Position numbers and translations under genes: made by a program. 64,000 nucleotides of DNA from Curtobacterium sp. MCLR17_007 (GTDB lineage: Bacteria; Actinomycetota; Actinomycetes; Actinomycetales; Microbacteriaceae). The notes below the pieces were generated by a model. It made no database searches, had not been told where the DNA came from, and saw nothing but the letters and a program-made list of their open reading frames with translations. Numbering within the stretch: position 1 is the stretch's first letter; every line of letters begins with the position of its first letter. The stretch is taken from assembly GCF_003234655.2 (NCBI RefSeq), contig NZ_CP126271.1, positions 1,736,001-1,800,000 on the forward strand. The letters run 5' to 3'. Positions 17,865 through 26,518 of this stretch are shown here, in pieces.

Positions 17865-18794
17865 TCATCGGCATGGGATCCCCGCCTGCGTGAGCTTTGC
17901 ACGGACCATCTCGGGATCCGTCAGGTCGGCCCAGGTCAGCCGGACGAAGTCCTCGCGCTGTTTCTCGCGCCAATGCGCGTCGGCGGTCGAGATGCCGCCG
18001 AGCATCTGCGGGTCCTCGTACTTGGCACGTCCGTCGACCTCGACGACGACGCCCTGGTCGGGGAACCAGAAGTCGACAACCGCGCGCTGTTCCCCCGGGC
18101 GGGAGAACTCGTGCTGTTGGACCGGCTCGGGCGTGCCGAGCTGCCGGAACCGGACCCGTGCGACGGACTCGGCGGGGGAGCCCGAGAGCGCCGATCCCAT
18201 CTCGAGTGCCACACGGGCGCGTGCATGCGCCTGGGGAGCCACGCGGTCGAGCGCTGCACGGAGCAGCGCGGGTGTTGTGGCCCCGCGGCCGAGGGCAGCA
18301 TCGATCATCGGGACGGACGCCAACCAGGGGGCCGTGGAAGCGACGTCGGCGAGCGTCCTGACGAGGGACGTGACCCGTGCGCCGACGAACTCGACGGGGA
18401 GTGTCGACGGATGCTGTTCGCCGGGTGTCTCGGTCGGCATGTCGAGGACCCCGTGGTGGACGCGGAGGAAACGGCTGCCGTCTGACCGGGCTCGGCATGG
18501 GTCGGTCAGCTGGACCTGATCCGGCGGCGGATGGACGAACGGCAACGCATGGACTGCCGCGGCCGAGGCATGCGAGATGGCCCGCGGTGGCACGACCAGC
18601 GGCACGCTCGCTCGAACGAGCACGAGATGGCGTTGTTCCGGGAAGAGTCCTGCAACGTCCGCCGGACGAACGAGCACACCGGGCCGCACAGCGATGTACT
18701 CGCCGCGACGGGCTGCTCGCTGGAGTGCTCGACGCTCGGCGCTGGCGAGGTGCGCGGTCCTGATCAATGGCACCGAAAGGGCTGGAGTATGCAT
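17865..18794 (-). CDS. DUF559-type endonuclease-like protein
   Basis: 309 aa. The N-terminal part has the winged-helix-like pattern seen in AbiEi-type/actinobacterial DUF559 proteins (LIRTAHLASAERRALQRAARRGEYIAVRPGVLV). The C-terminal part is a Vsr-like nuclease fold with VVDFWFPDQGVVVEVDGRAKYED (Asp...Glu-x-Asp) and a final WREKQREDFVRLTWADL. Such genes are common in Microbacteriaceae and their role is unknown. ATG 18794 is taken because upstream sequence is the 61-bp repeat array. No toxin-like partner lies beside it. Confidence 0.8.
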   Translation of the reverse strand: MHTPALSVPLIRTAHLASAERRALQRAARRGEYIAVRPGVLVRPADVAGLFPEQRHLVLVRASVPLVVPPRAISHASAAAVHALPFVHPPPDQVQLTDPCRARSDGSRFLRVHHGVLDMPTETPGEQHPSTLPVEFVGARVTSLVRTLADVASTAPWLASVPMIDAALGRGATTPALLRAALDRVAPQAHARARVALEMGSALSGSPAESVARVRFRQLGTPEPVQQHEFSRPGEQRAVVDFWFPDQGVVVEVDGRAKYEDPQMLGGISTADAHWREKQREDFVRLTWADLTDPEMVRAKLTQAGIPCR

Positions 18795-18890
18795 GCCGAC
18801 ACTCTCGCGCGGTGGGCCGGGGCACGCCGGAGTCGGAGGCCGATCTGTGGATGGCGCTCCGATCGTCCATGCTGTGGAGGAGTCGTCGTG

Positions 18891-19247
18891 TCGGCGGTGC
18901 GACACGTGCGGTGTCGTACGACATCGAGACTGTCGTTCGGGCGGCGGCGGTCCGGCGGGGCGACGGGGCCGGTGTCGTACGACATCGACGCTGTCGTTCG
19001 GGCGGCGGCGGTCCGGCGGTGCGACAGGTGCGGTGTCGTACGACATCGAGACTGTCGTTCGGGCGGCGGCGGTCCGGCGGTGCGACACGTGCGGTGTCGT
19101 ACGACATCGGCCCTGTCGTTCGGGCGGCGGCGGTCCGGCGGTGCGACAGGTGCGGTGTCGTACGACATCGAGACTGTCGTTCGGGCGGCGGCCGTCCGGC
19201 GGTGCGACAGGTGCGGTGTCGTACGACATCGACAGTGTCGTTCGGGG
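18891..19247. repeat. Six tandem 61-bp direct repeats
   Basis: The word GTGTCGTACGACATCG starts at 18911, 18972, 19033, 19094, 19155 and 19216, exactly 61 bases apart, with a partial unit before (18891-18910) and a cut-off last unit. Each unit holds the 12-base palindrome TGTCGTACGACA and further TGTCG/CGACA words in alternating orientation. Units differ mainly in six bases after ACATCG. Since 61 is not a multiple of three, the array cannot encode a repeat protein. It fills the gap between the DUF559 gene start and the fliW end. Confidence 0.93.
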
Positions 19248-19285
19248 TCCGGGTCACCGGCGCTCGCCCTCACCACCCCCACCGC

Positions 19286-19678
19286 CTACGCGCGCGCGAG
19301 CTCCGCGCGCAGGGGCAGGTCCTGGTCCTCCAGGATGAACTGGGCGCCGACACCGGTCCGCGCGTTGACGACCACGGGCGCGAGCAGGTTCACCGTCGTG
19401 CCTGTGGCACCGGGTGTGGCGACCACGAGCAGCATCGCCTCGGCGGGGTCCGTCAGCCCGATCGAGGACGCCTGGGCATCGGACAGCGACGGCGCGTACG
19501 ACGGCAGGTGCACGGCCGCGTCGAGCAGGTACAGCCGGGGCTCGGAGGCACCGGACGCCGTGGTGCCCGACCCGACCAGCGTGAACAGCCCGTCGGTGTC
19601 GGCGACCGGGGTCAGCGTGAAGGCGTCGAGCGGCTCGAGGCCGAACGGGGCGACGGAGAAGGTGAGGGGGATGCTCAT
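19286..19678 (-). CDS. fliW: Flagellar assembly factor FliW
   Basis: 130 aa. FliW binds flagellin and CsrA to couple flagellin translation to secretion in Gram-positive bacteria. Family features are FSVAPFGLEPLDAFTLTPV (the FGLE/EPF region), DAAVHLPSYAPSLSD and a C-terminal NLLAPVVVNARTGVGAQFILED. ATG 19678 overlaps the flgL stop (ATGA). The usual csrA neighbour is absent; the 61-bp repeats lie there instead. Confidence 0.9.
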   Translation of the reverse strand: MSIPLTFSVAPFGLEPLDAFTLTPVADTDGLFTLVGSGTTASGASEPRLYLLDAAVHLPSYAPSLSDAQASSIGLTDPAEAMLLVVATPGATGTTVNLLAPVVVNARTGVGAQFILEDQDLPLRAELARA

Positions 19679-20562
19679 CGGAGGTAGTCCATCAGGGTCG
19701 GCTGCAGGACCTTCGCGGTGACGGCGAGGGCTGCCTGGTAGTTGGTCTGCTGCACCTGCAGGTCGAGGACGGCCTTGGCGAGGTCCTTGTCCTCGACCGA
19801 GGAGCGTCGTGCCTCGAGGTCGACCGACGCCGACTTGAGCGACGACTGCGCGGCGATCGCGGCGGCGTGCCGGACACCGACGTCCGCTTGGACGCCGCGC
19901 ACCGTGTCGATGTGGGCGTCGAGGTCGTTCAGGCGCGGGTTCACGTCCACCCCGTTCTGCAGGTCGGTGACGATCGAGGTGATGGTGGCGAACACCGAGG
20001 ACGCACCGGAACCGAAGACGGTCGTTCCGGGGGTGTCGACCCGGACCGTGCTGCCGTCACCGATGCGCCGGTCGACGGCGGCGGTCGAGGACGCCCACCC
20101 GGTGGTCGGGTCGAACACGGTGGCGGCGGTCGAGGAACCGGCGAAGACCGACCTCGTGCCGTACTTCGCGTTCGCGCTCGACGCCAGGTCGGTCGCGAGC
20201 CCCTGGAACTCGGTCACCAGGGCGGCGCGGTCGGCGTCGCCCATCGTGCCGGAGTTCGCCGCCTGGACGGTCAGGTCCCGCACCTTCGACAGCACCGAGT
20301 ACACGTCGCCGAGGGCGCTGTCGGTCGTCGCGAGCCAACCGGCGGCGTCGTTCGCGTTCCGCGTGTACTGCGCGTTCGCGGCCTGGTCCTTGCGGACCTG
20401 CATCGCGGACGCCGTGCCGACGGGGTCGTCGGACGGTCGCCCGATGGCCTTGAGCGTCGTGGCCTGGTCGGTGAGCTGCGCGAGCTTCGCCGCCCCCGCC
20501 TGCAGCCGCGAGGTGGCTGCCGCCATGGACATCTGCGTGGTGACTCGGGTGATCATCGTCAT
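19675..20562 (-). CDS. flgL: Flagellar hook-associated protein 3
   Basis: 295 aa, flagellin-like. FlgL forms the hook-filament junction. The N-terminal coil (ITRVTTQMSMAAATSRLQ) and C-terminal coil (SSVEDKDLAKAVLDLQVQQTNYQAALAVTAKVLQPTLMDYL) are typical. The start ATG 20562 overlaps the flgK stop by 4 bases and the end overlaps fliW by 4 bases, so the operon is translationally coupled. Confidence 0.92.
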   Translation of the reverse strand: MTMITRVTTQMSMAAATSRLQAGAAKLAQLTDQATTLKAIGRPSDDPVGTASAMQVRKDQAANAQYTRNANDAAGWLATTDSALGDVYSVLSKVRDLTVQAANSGTMGDADRAALVTEFQGLATDLASSANAKYGTRSVFAGSSTAATVFDPTTGWASSTAAVDRRIGDGSTVRVDTPGTTVFGSGASSVFATITSIVTDLQNGVDVNPRLNDLDAHIDTVRGVQADVGVRHAAAIAAQSSLKSASVDLEARRSSVEDKDLAKAVLDLQVQQTNYQAALAVTAKVLQPTLMDYLR

Positions 20563-21980
20563 CCCCTCCCGACCAGGCCGACGCGGTTGATGAGCGTGTC
20601 GAGCATCTCGTCGACGGCGGTCAGGACGCGCGCGGCGCCCTGGTAGGCGTGCTGGTAGCTCAACAGGTTCACGTTCTCCTCGTCGAGGTCGACGCCCGCG
20701 CCGGACTGCTGCTGGGTGCGTGCGTTGGTCAGCGCGAGTCCGGAGAGCGTCGCCTCGGACGTGGCCGACCGGGAGGCCGTGCCCACCCCCGCCACGAACG
20801 TCGCCCAGGACGCATCGGGGGCGTCCACGGCCGATCCGAGCTGCCCGATGGCGTCCGCGACGGACCCGTCGTGGTCGCCCGCCGCGTTCCGCGTCGCGAT
20901 GCCCGCGGCATCGGTGGGCAGGACGGTCAGGCCCTGCGCCGCGGGGACCCCGGCGGTCAGGGCGAAGAAGTCGACACCGGTGCTGCCGGCCAGGGTGGTG
21001 CCGGCGTGGTGCGCGGCGTTGACCTGCGTGGCGAGCGCCGTCGCGACGCGGTCGTACGCGGCCGAGGCCTGGGCGAGTGCTCCGCCGGTGCCGTTCGCGG
21101 CGGCCGGGGCGAGCAGCGAGACGTTGCCGGCGATGGAGCCGCCGCCGAGCGCCACCGCGGACTGCGAGCCCGAGGTCCACGTCAGGGTGACCGCGGCGCC
21201 GTCACCGAGGCGGGTCCCGCCTCCGAGGGCGACGGACCGGGCGTCCGTGCCCTGCACGAGCGGGTTGCCGCCGATCAGGACGTCGACGGTGCCGTCCGCG
21301 TTGGTGCGGGTGGTGCCTCCGGCCAGCGCGGCGATCTGCTCGGTGAGCTGGTCGCGCTGGTCCATGAGCTCGTTCGCGTTCCCGCCGCCGGCGACGGTGG
21401 TGCGGATGCGGCCGTTCAGGTCGGCGACCTGCTTCGCAGCGTCGTTCAGCTGCGTCACCTGCCCGGCGACGGTGGCGCGGACACCGGTCCACTGCGCGTC
21501 GACGGCCTTCGAGCCGCTCGACAGGGCTGCGGCCACCGTGCCGGCAGCGCCGATCAGGGCCGTCGCGGCTCCGGGGTCGTCGGTGTGTGCGGACAGGTCG
21601 CTCCACGCCGACCACATGGTGTCGAGCTTCGTGGCCAAGCCGTCGGCGCCCGGTTCGTGCAGCCCGGACTCGAGCTGGTCGAGTGCGGTCGCACGGGTGG
21701 TGGCGTACGCGGACGACCCGGTGGCGGAGCGCACACCGGCGTCGAGCGTCATCGACCCGAGGCGGGCGATGCCGTCGATCGAGACCCCCTGACCCGCGAG
21801 GGCCGCGGTGCCGCGCATGAACCCGGTCTGCACGGCGGGGACCGAGGACTGGGTGACGCGCTGGCGGGTGTACCCGGCGGTGCCGGCGTTGGCGATGTTC
21901 TGGCCGGTGACCTCGATGCCGGCGCGGGCTGCGCTCAGCCCGGAGTACGCGGTGGCGAGGGAGCCGAAGGTGCTGACCAC
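20559..21980 (-). CDS. flgK: Flagellar hook-associated protein 1
   Basis: 473 aa. FlgK sits between hook and FlgL. The N-terminal flg_bb_rod motif is SAARAGIEVTGQNIANAGTAGYTRQRV. The C-terminus has GVDLDEENVNLLSYQHAYQGAARVLTAVDEMLDTLINR. The middle is Ala/Thr/Gly-rich. It starts with GTG at 21980, 4 bases after the flgN stop. Confidence 0.94.
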   Translation of the reverse strand: MVSTFGSLATAYSGLSAARAGIEVTGQNIANAGTAGYTRQRVTQSSVPAVQTGFMRGTAALAGQGVSIDGIARLGSMTLDAGVRSATGSSAYATTRATALDQLESGLHEPGADGLATKLDTMWSAWSDLSAHTDDPGAATALIGAAGTVAAALSSGSKAVDAQWTGVRATVAGQVTQLNDAAKQVADLNGRIRTTVAGGGNANELMDQRDQLTEQIAALAGGTTRTNADGTVDVLIGGNPLVQGTDARSVALGGGTRLGDGAAVTLTWTSGSQSAVALGGGSIAGNVSLLAPAAANGTGGALAQASAAYDRVATALATQVNAAHHAGTTLAGSTGVDFFALTAGVPAAQGLTVLPTDAAGIATRNAAGDHDGSVADAIGQLGSAVDAPDASWATFVAGVGTASRSATSEATLSGLALTNARTQQQSGAGVDLDEENVNLLSYQHAYQGAARVLTAVDEMLDTLINRVGLVGRG

Positions 21981-21984
21981 GGTG

Positions 21985-22470
21985 CTACAGGCTCCCGTCG
22001 AACAGGCGCGCTCCGGCCGGCGCGCGTCCGGAGCTCCCGGTCGCGTCGTAGGTGGCCGTGTCGCCGACGGTGCCCGCGAGGGTCTCCTCGGTCGCCTGGG
22101 CTGCCGAGCGGAGGAAGCGGTCGTTCTCGTCCTTGAGCGCGCCGATCTGCGTGGTCAGCTCGAGCATCGCCTGCAGGTGTGACGCCAGGATCTCGCCCCA
22201 GGGGCCCGAGGGCGCGGCGGCGACGACGTCACGTAGCGGGGCGTCGGGGTCCACGCCCCACTCCTCGGCGACGGCGGCGCTCTGCGCGCTGCGCTCGAGG
22301 CCCGTGGTGCGGAGCCGCTCGAGCACCTGCTCGACCTCACGGCTGGCGTGCGACACCCAGCGGGAGCGGCCGGCTGCGAGCAGCAGCTGCTCCTCCTCGA
22401 GCTTGAACGTGAGCAGCTCGAGCAGTTCTCGTTCGCGCCAGAGCACGGCGGACAGGTCGTTCACGCTCAT
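21985..22470 (-). CDS. flgN: Flagellar export chaperone FlgN
   Basis: 161 aa, mostly helical, with the FlgN pattern LWRERELLELLTFKLEEEQLLLAAGRSRWV followed by EVEQVLERL. FlgN escorts FlgK and FlgL to the export gate, which fits its position just before them. Two ATGs are adjacent; the second (22470) is preferred since it is better spaced from GGGAGGAG. It is first in the operon driven by the promoter at 22511-22537. Confidence 0.85.
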   Translation of the reverse strand: MSVNDLSAVLWRERELLELLTFKLEEEQLLLAAGRSRWVSHASREVEQVLERLRTTGLERSAQSAAVAEEWGVDPDAPLRDVVAAAPSGPWGEILASHLQAMLELTTQIGALKDENDRFLRSAAQATEETLAGTVGDTATYDATGSSGRAPAGARLFDGSL

Positions 22471-22509
22471 CATCTCCTCCCGGTGTCGGTCGTCCTTTGG
22501 ACACGAGTG

Positions 22510-22538
22510 ACTATCGGCCGGATGTCCCGCTCCGTAAG
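22510..22538 (-). promoter_or_regulatory. FliA (sigma-28)-type promoter of flgN-flgK-flgL-fliW
   Basis: On the minus strand a CTTACG box is followed, after 14 bases, by GCCGATAG (complement of 22511-22518), close to the sigma-28 consensus TAAA-n15-GCCGATAA. The implied transcript starts about 35 bases before flgN. Related boxes precede fliC and flgB. Confidence 0.75.
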
Positions 22539-22896
22539 TGCGTCGAGGGGCACACGACCAGCCGTCCACGGCGCCACCTCCACTCCGGGGGACAATCTGG
22601 CGGTCCAGAGCGGGGCTGTCCACCGAAGTGAGGACACCACGAACCACGTCGTCCCCCCGCACTGGGGACGATCGGAGGGGTGTTCAGGGCTTTGCCAGCC
22701 GATACATTCGAGATGCACACCGGGGGACACCCCGAGACGCGCCTTCGGGGGCGCGGCGTGCCCCACCCGGAGGGACCCGGGTGGTTTCGGCGTACACACC
22801 GGTCACCACGCGACCGGTGTCTGCCGCGCCCACGACACGGACGGGTCGGCCCCAGGGACGGGGACCGCACCGATCGAGACGACCAGGGGAACACGC
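22539..22896. promoter_or_regulatory. Long upstream region and structured leader of fliA
   Basis: No gene is visible. A GGGGACA-like word recurs three times (CACTCCGGGGGACAATC at 22581, CACTGGGGACGATC at 22660, CACACCGGGGGACACC at 22716). A GCCGATAC box at 22698-22705 could be a FliA -10 element, though no good -35 is seen. The stretch 22740-22825 holds hairpins GCGCC-TTCG-GGGCGC, CCACCCGG-n6-CCGGGTGG and CACCGGT-n9-ACCGGTG. Confidence 0.45.
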
Positions 22897-23715
22897 ATGG
22901 ACCGCACCGAACGCAACGCGATGATCACCGAGCACCTGCCGCTCGTGGGCTACATCGTGTCCGACGTCCGTGCACGAGCCACCCACCTCGACCGGGACGA
23001 CCTGGCCGCCGTCGGCTCGCTCGCCCTGGTCACGGCCGCGGAGGCGTTCGACCCGACCCTCGGCGTCCCGTTCGGCGCCTACGCCCGGACCCGCATCACC
23101 GGTGCGATCGCTGACGACATGCGCTCGGCCGACTGGGCGAGCCGCGGCACCCGCAAGCGCATCCGCGAGGCCCTCGCGACCCAGGAGGCGCTGTCCTCCC
23201 GACTCGGCCGCAGCGTCTCCGTGCAGGAGATCGCCGACGCGATGGGCGTCGACCGTCAGACCGCCGTCGACGCGATGAGCGATGCCGGGCGCACCGTGAC
23301 CCCGATCGACGAGACCGTGCACGACACCGTCGCCGCCGACCTGCCGCTGCCCGGCGACGACCTGGTCGAGACCGAGCGCCGCCGCTACCTGCGCGCTGCC
23401 GTCCAGGCGCTGCCGGAGCGGATGCGGTACGTCGTCGAGGCCGTGTACTTCGGCGACCGGTCGGTGACCGAGGTCGCCGCCGAGCTGGGCATCACGCACT
23501 CCGCGGTCTCGCAGCAGCGCTCCGAGGCGATGCGTCTGCTGCGCGACGGCCTGGCCACCCACTACGGCGACGGCGGCACGGTGCCCGAGCCGGTCTCGCG
23601 GACCACGACCGCACGGCGCAGCGCCTACCTGGCCCGTGTCGCGACGAACGCGGCCGTCGGTGTCGCCCGCGCGGTGCAGGACGCGGCGTCCGGCCACCAG
23701 GTCGTCGCCAGCTGA
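22897..23715 (+). CDS. fliA: RNA polymerase sigma factor for flagellar genes (sigma-28 family)
   Basis: 272 aa. Region 2 is NAMITEHLPLVGYIVSDV...DLAAVGSLALVTAAEAFDP...FGAYARTRITGAIADDMRSADW. Region 3 is RSVSVQEIADAMGV and region 4 is LPERMRYVVEAVYFGDRSVTEVAAELGITHSAVSQQRSEAMRLLRDGL. This is the FliA/WhiG pattern. Placed between the two divergent flagellar arms, it probably drives the CTWACG/GCCGATAG-type promoters. No anti-sigma FlgM is seen nearby. A basic ~35-residue tail after region 4 is unusual. Confidence 0.92.
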   Translation: MDRTERNAMITEHLPLVGYIVSDVRARATHLDRDDLAAVGSLALVTAAEAFDPTLGVPFGAYARTRITGAIADDMRSADWASRGTRKRIREALATQEALSSRLGRSVSVQEIADAMGVDRQTAVDAMSDAGRTVTPIDETVHDTVAADLPLPGDDLVETERRRYLRAAVQALPERMRYVVEAVYFGDRSVTEVAAELGITHSAVSQQRSEAMRLLRDGLATHYGDGGTVPEPVSRTTTARRSAYLARVATNAAVGVARAVQDAASGHQVVAS

Positions 23716-23754
23716 GCGTGGAGGACCGGCCCCGAGGAAATCGTGCCGGTTCTC

Positions 23755-23782
23755 CTAACGCCTCCGGCCTCCCGGTCGACAG
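23755..23782 (+). promoter_or_regulatory. FliA-type promoter of flagellin
   Basis: CTAACG at 23755-23760, 14 bases, then GTCGACAG at 23775-23782. The boxes and spacing match the flgN promoter. It lies about 60 bases upstream of fliC. Confidence 0.65.
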
Positions 23783-23842
23783 GCATCCATGTCAGCCCAC
23801 GGACGGGCAGACGAAGACCCAGATTTCACGGAGGAAACCACC

Positions 23843-25003
23843 ATGGGTATGTCCATCAACACCAACCTCTCGGCACTCAACACGTACCGGAACCTGAACT
23901 CGACGCAGAACGACCTGTCGAAGTCCCTCGAGAAGCTCTCGTCGGGTCTCCGCATCAACCGTGCTGCCGACGACGCGGCCGGTCTGTCGATCTCCGAGGG
24001 GCTGAAGTCCCAGGTCGGTGGCCTCACGGTCGCCGCCCGCAACGCACAGGACGGCATCTCCGTCGTGCAGACCGCTGAAGGTGGGCTCACCGAGACCCAC
24101 TCGATCCTGCAGCGCATGCGCGACCTGGCCGTCCAGGCCGGCAACGACTCGAACAACGCGGCGTCTCGCGACGCCATCAAGACCGAGTCGGACCAGCTCC
24201 AGCAGGAGCTCGGCCGCATCGCCTCGTCCACGAACTTCAACGGCACGTCGCTGCTCAACAGCAACGCGACCCTGAAGTTCCAGGTCGGCGCGAACGGTGA
24301 CGCCAACAGCCAGATCTCGGTCGACCTCTCCGGCGCGAACGTGTCGAAGATCGTCGACAACCTGGCCGGTGGCTCGAGCACCACGGGGACGAAGTTCGAC
24401 ATCGCGGACATCTCGAAGGTCGCCGGCAAGGCGTCGTTCGAGGTCACCAAGGGCGGCGAGACCACCACGGTCCAGACGGCCGACCTCGGTGCCGCGGGCA
24501 CGTTCGACAGCGTGCAGGGGTACGCCGACGCCCTCAAGGCCGACGCGAACTTCTCGAAGAGCTTCACCGTCACGGTGAACAAGGACGCGAACGGTGCCGG
24601 CACCGGCATCACGGTGACCGCAAACAACGGTGGCGACGTCGCCGTCGCCACCCCGGGCACGGGCGTCGCGGCCGGCACTCCGGGCGCCACCTCGACCGGC
24701 GGCGTCGCGTTCGACACCGCCGACAAGGCGCAGGCGTCGATCAAGCTGATCGACGAGCAGATCGCCAAGGTCTCCTCGGCCCGCTCCAACCTCGGTGCGA
24801 TCCAGAACCGCTTCGACCACGCCATCAACGTGACGAACGTGGCCAAGGAGAACCTCACCGCGGCGCAGTCCCGCATCACCGACGTCGACATGGCCGAGGA
24901 GATGGTCAAGTACACGCGCGACAACATCCTCAGCCAGGCCGGCACCTCGATGCTCGCGCAGGCGAACCAGAGCACGCAGGGCGTGCTGTCCCTCCTGCGC
25001 TAG
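23843..25003 (+). CDS. fliC: Flagellin
   Basis: 386 aa. The conserved D0/D1 N-terminus is MSINTNLSALNTYRNLN...SKSLEKLSSGLRINRAADDAAGLSISEGLKSQ. The C-terminal D1/D0 has IDEQIAKVSSARSNLGAIQNRFDHAINVTNVAKENLTAAQSRITDVDMAEEMV...QANQSTQGVLSLLR. The variable middle is about 150 residues, rich in Thr, Ala and Gly. ATG 23843 follows GGAGGAAA closely. It has its own FliA-type promoter and a hairpin after the stop. Confidence 0.97.
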   Translation: MGMSINTNLSALNTYRNLNSTQNDLSKSLEKLSSGLRINRAADDAAGLSISEGLKSQVGGLTVAARNAQDGISVVQTAEGGLTETHSILQRMRDLAVQAGNDSNNAASRDAIKTESDQLQQELGRIASSTNFNGTSLLNSNATLKFQVGANGDANSQISVDLSGANVSKIVDNLAGGSSTTGTKFDIADISKVAGKASFEVTKGGETTTVQTADLGAAGTFDSVQGYADALKADANFSKSFTVTVNKDANGAGTGITVTANNGGDVAVATPGTGVAAGTPGATSTGGVAFDTADKAQASIKLIDEQIAKVSSARSNLGAIQNRFDHAINVTNVAKENLTAAQSRITDVDMAEEMVKYTRDNILSQAGTSMLAQANQSTQGVLSLLR

Positions 25004-25011
25004 CCGCGAGC

Positions 25012-25054
25012 GCACCGCCGTCCGGGGTCGTTCAGGTCCTCCGGGCGGCGGTGC
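25012..25054 (+). terminator. Hairpin between fliC and fliD
   Basis: GCACCGCCG (25012-25020) pairs with CGGCGGTGC (25046-25054), with CCGG adding to the stem. It lies 9 bases after the fliC stop and about 50 bases before fliD, and could lower transcription into fliD so that flagellin exceeds cap protein. Confidence 0.6.
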
Positions 25055-25101
25055 ACCCCTCCCTCTTCCCCTCCAGTCCGTAGCGCCCCGGGAGCCCCAC
25101 G

Positions 25102-26505
25102 ATGTCGACGACGTCAGCGACGGCCAGCAGCCTCGCGATCGACGGCCTGGTCAGCGGGCTGAAGACCACGGACCTCATCAACTCGCTCATGAGCGTCGAG
25201 CAGGTCCCGCAGACGCTGCTCAAGAACAAGGTCACCGCGACGACCTCGTTCATCTCCTCGCTGCAGACGCTCAACGGTCTCGTGCAGTCCCTGGCCACGA
25301 GGGCGGCGGCTGCGGCCGGGCCGGCGTCGCTCGACGTGTTCTCGGCGACGTCGAGCTCGGCGAACGCGAGCGTCTCCACCGGGGCGAACGCCTCGGCCGG
25401 GTCCGTGTCCTTCACGGTCGGGCAGACGGCGGCAGCCCAGGTCGGCGTCACCGCGGCGATGACCGCGTGGGGGTCGCAGTCCGAGCCGCTGACGTTCGTC
25501 AGGCCCGACGGCACGACCACCACGGTGACCCCCGCCTCCGGCTCCCTCGACGACACCGTCACGGCGATCAACGGGTCGGCCGCCGGCGTGAGCGCGACGA
25601 AGGTCGCCGCCGGGACCGACGCCACCGGCGCCAAGCTGTACCGGCTGCAGCTGACGAGCACGGCGACCGGAGCCGCGGGTGCGTTCACGGTGTACCGGGG
25701 GAGCGCCGACCAGGTCTCGGCCGGCACCGCGACGAACGTGCTGACCGAGTCCGGTGCCGCGACGGTCACCGCCGCTGCCGATGCCTCGGTCACGCTGTGG
25801 GCCGGCACGGCGGCGGCGCAGACGATCACGAGTGCGACGAACACGTTCGGCGACCTGCTGCCGGGGCTCAGCGTCACGGTGAGCAAGGCCTCGACGGACC
25901 CCGTCACGGTCTCGGTCGCGCGGGACACGAGCAAGGCGCAGGCGGTGGCCTCCGGCCTCGTCGACGCGCTCAACGCCGTCGCGAGCTACTACGCGTCGAA
26001 CACGGGCGTGACGAGCACCACGAGTCCGACCACGGGGGCGACGAGCACCACCGCCGGCGTCCTGCTCGGTGACGCGACCACGCGTTCGGCGATGCAGCGC
26101 CTGACGAGCGCGATGTCCACGCCGGTCAACGGGAAGTCGCCGTCGTCCGTCGGGATCACCATCGGCAAGGACGGCACCTTCACGTTCGACGCCGGCGCCT
26201 TCCAGAAGGCGCTGGCCGCCGACCCCGCCGGCACGCAGACGATCCTCTCCGGCGTGGCCCAGGCCGTCTCGGACGCCGCGACCGCCGTCAGCGACAAGTA
26301 CACCGGTTCCATCACCACCGCGATCACCGGACAGCAGTCGGTGGTCAAGGACCTCAACGACCAGATCGACGCCTGGACCGACCGCCTGACCGCGCGACGC
26401 GCGACGCTGCAGTCGCAGTACTCGGCGCTCGAGACCAGTCTCAGCAAGCTGCAGTCGCAGTCGAGCTGGCTCACCAGCCAGATCTCCGCGCTGTCGTCGA
26501 GCTGA
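25102..26505 (+). CDS. fliD: Flagellar filament cap protein
   Basis: 467 aa. The N-terminal ASSLAIDGLVSGLKTTDLINSLMSVEQVPQTLLKNKVTATTSFISSLQTLNGLVQSLA is the FliD_N signature. The C-terminal coiled coil (DLNDQIDAWTDRLTARRATLQSQYSALETSLSKLQSQSSWLTSQISAL) is typical. The cap guides flagellin folding at the tip. It precedes fliS and the FliT-position gene, the standard late-gene order. Confidence 0.94.
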   Translation: MSTTSATASSLAIDGLVSGLKTTDLINSLMSVEQVPQTLLKNKVTATTSFISSLQTLNGLVQSLATRAAAAAGPASLDVFSATSSSANASVSTGANASAGSVSFTVGQTAAAQVGVTAAMTAWGSQSEPLTFVRPDGTTTTVTPASGSLDDTVTAINGSAAGVSATKVAAGTDATGAKLYRLQLTSTATGAAGAFTVYRGSADQVSAGTATNVLTESGAATVTAAADASVTLWAGTAAAQTITSATNTFGDLLPGLSVTVSKASTDPVTVSVARDTSKAQAVASGLVDALNAVASYYASNTGVTSTTSPTTGATSTTAGVLLGDATTRSAMQRLTSAMSTPVNGKSPSSVGITIGKDGTFTFDAGAFQKALAADPAGTQTILSGVAQAVSDAATAVSDKYTGSITTAITGQQSVVKDLNDQIDAWTDRLTARRATLQSQYSALETSLSKLQSQSSWLTSQISALSSS

Positions 26506-26518
26506 GCGAGGAGACCCC

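Noticed and set aside
17865..18794. Complete AbiE-type toxin-antitoxin system
   Set aside because: Only the AbiEi-like/DUF559 protein is present; no AbiEii nucleotidyltransferase is adjacent.
18891..19247. CRISPR array
   Set aside because: Nearly the whole 61-base unit is conserved, so there are repeats but no unique spacers, and no cas gene is near.
14347..19257. A very long minus-strand frame of over 1600 codons
   Set aside because: It runs across several clear genes in other frames and through the 61-bp array; long open frames on both strands are expected at this GC content.
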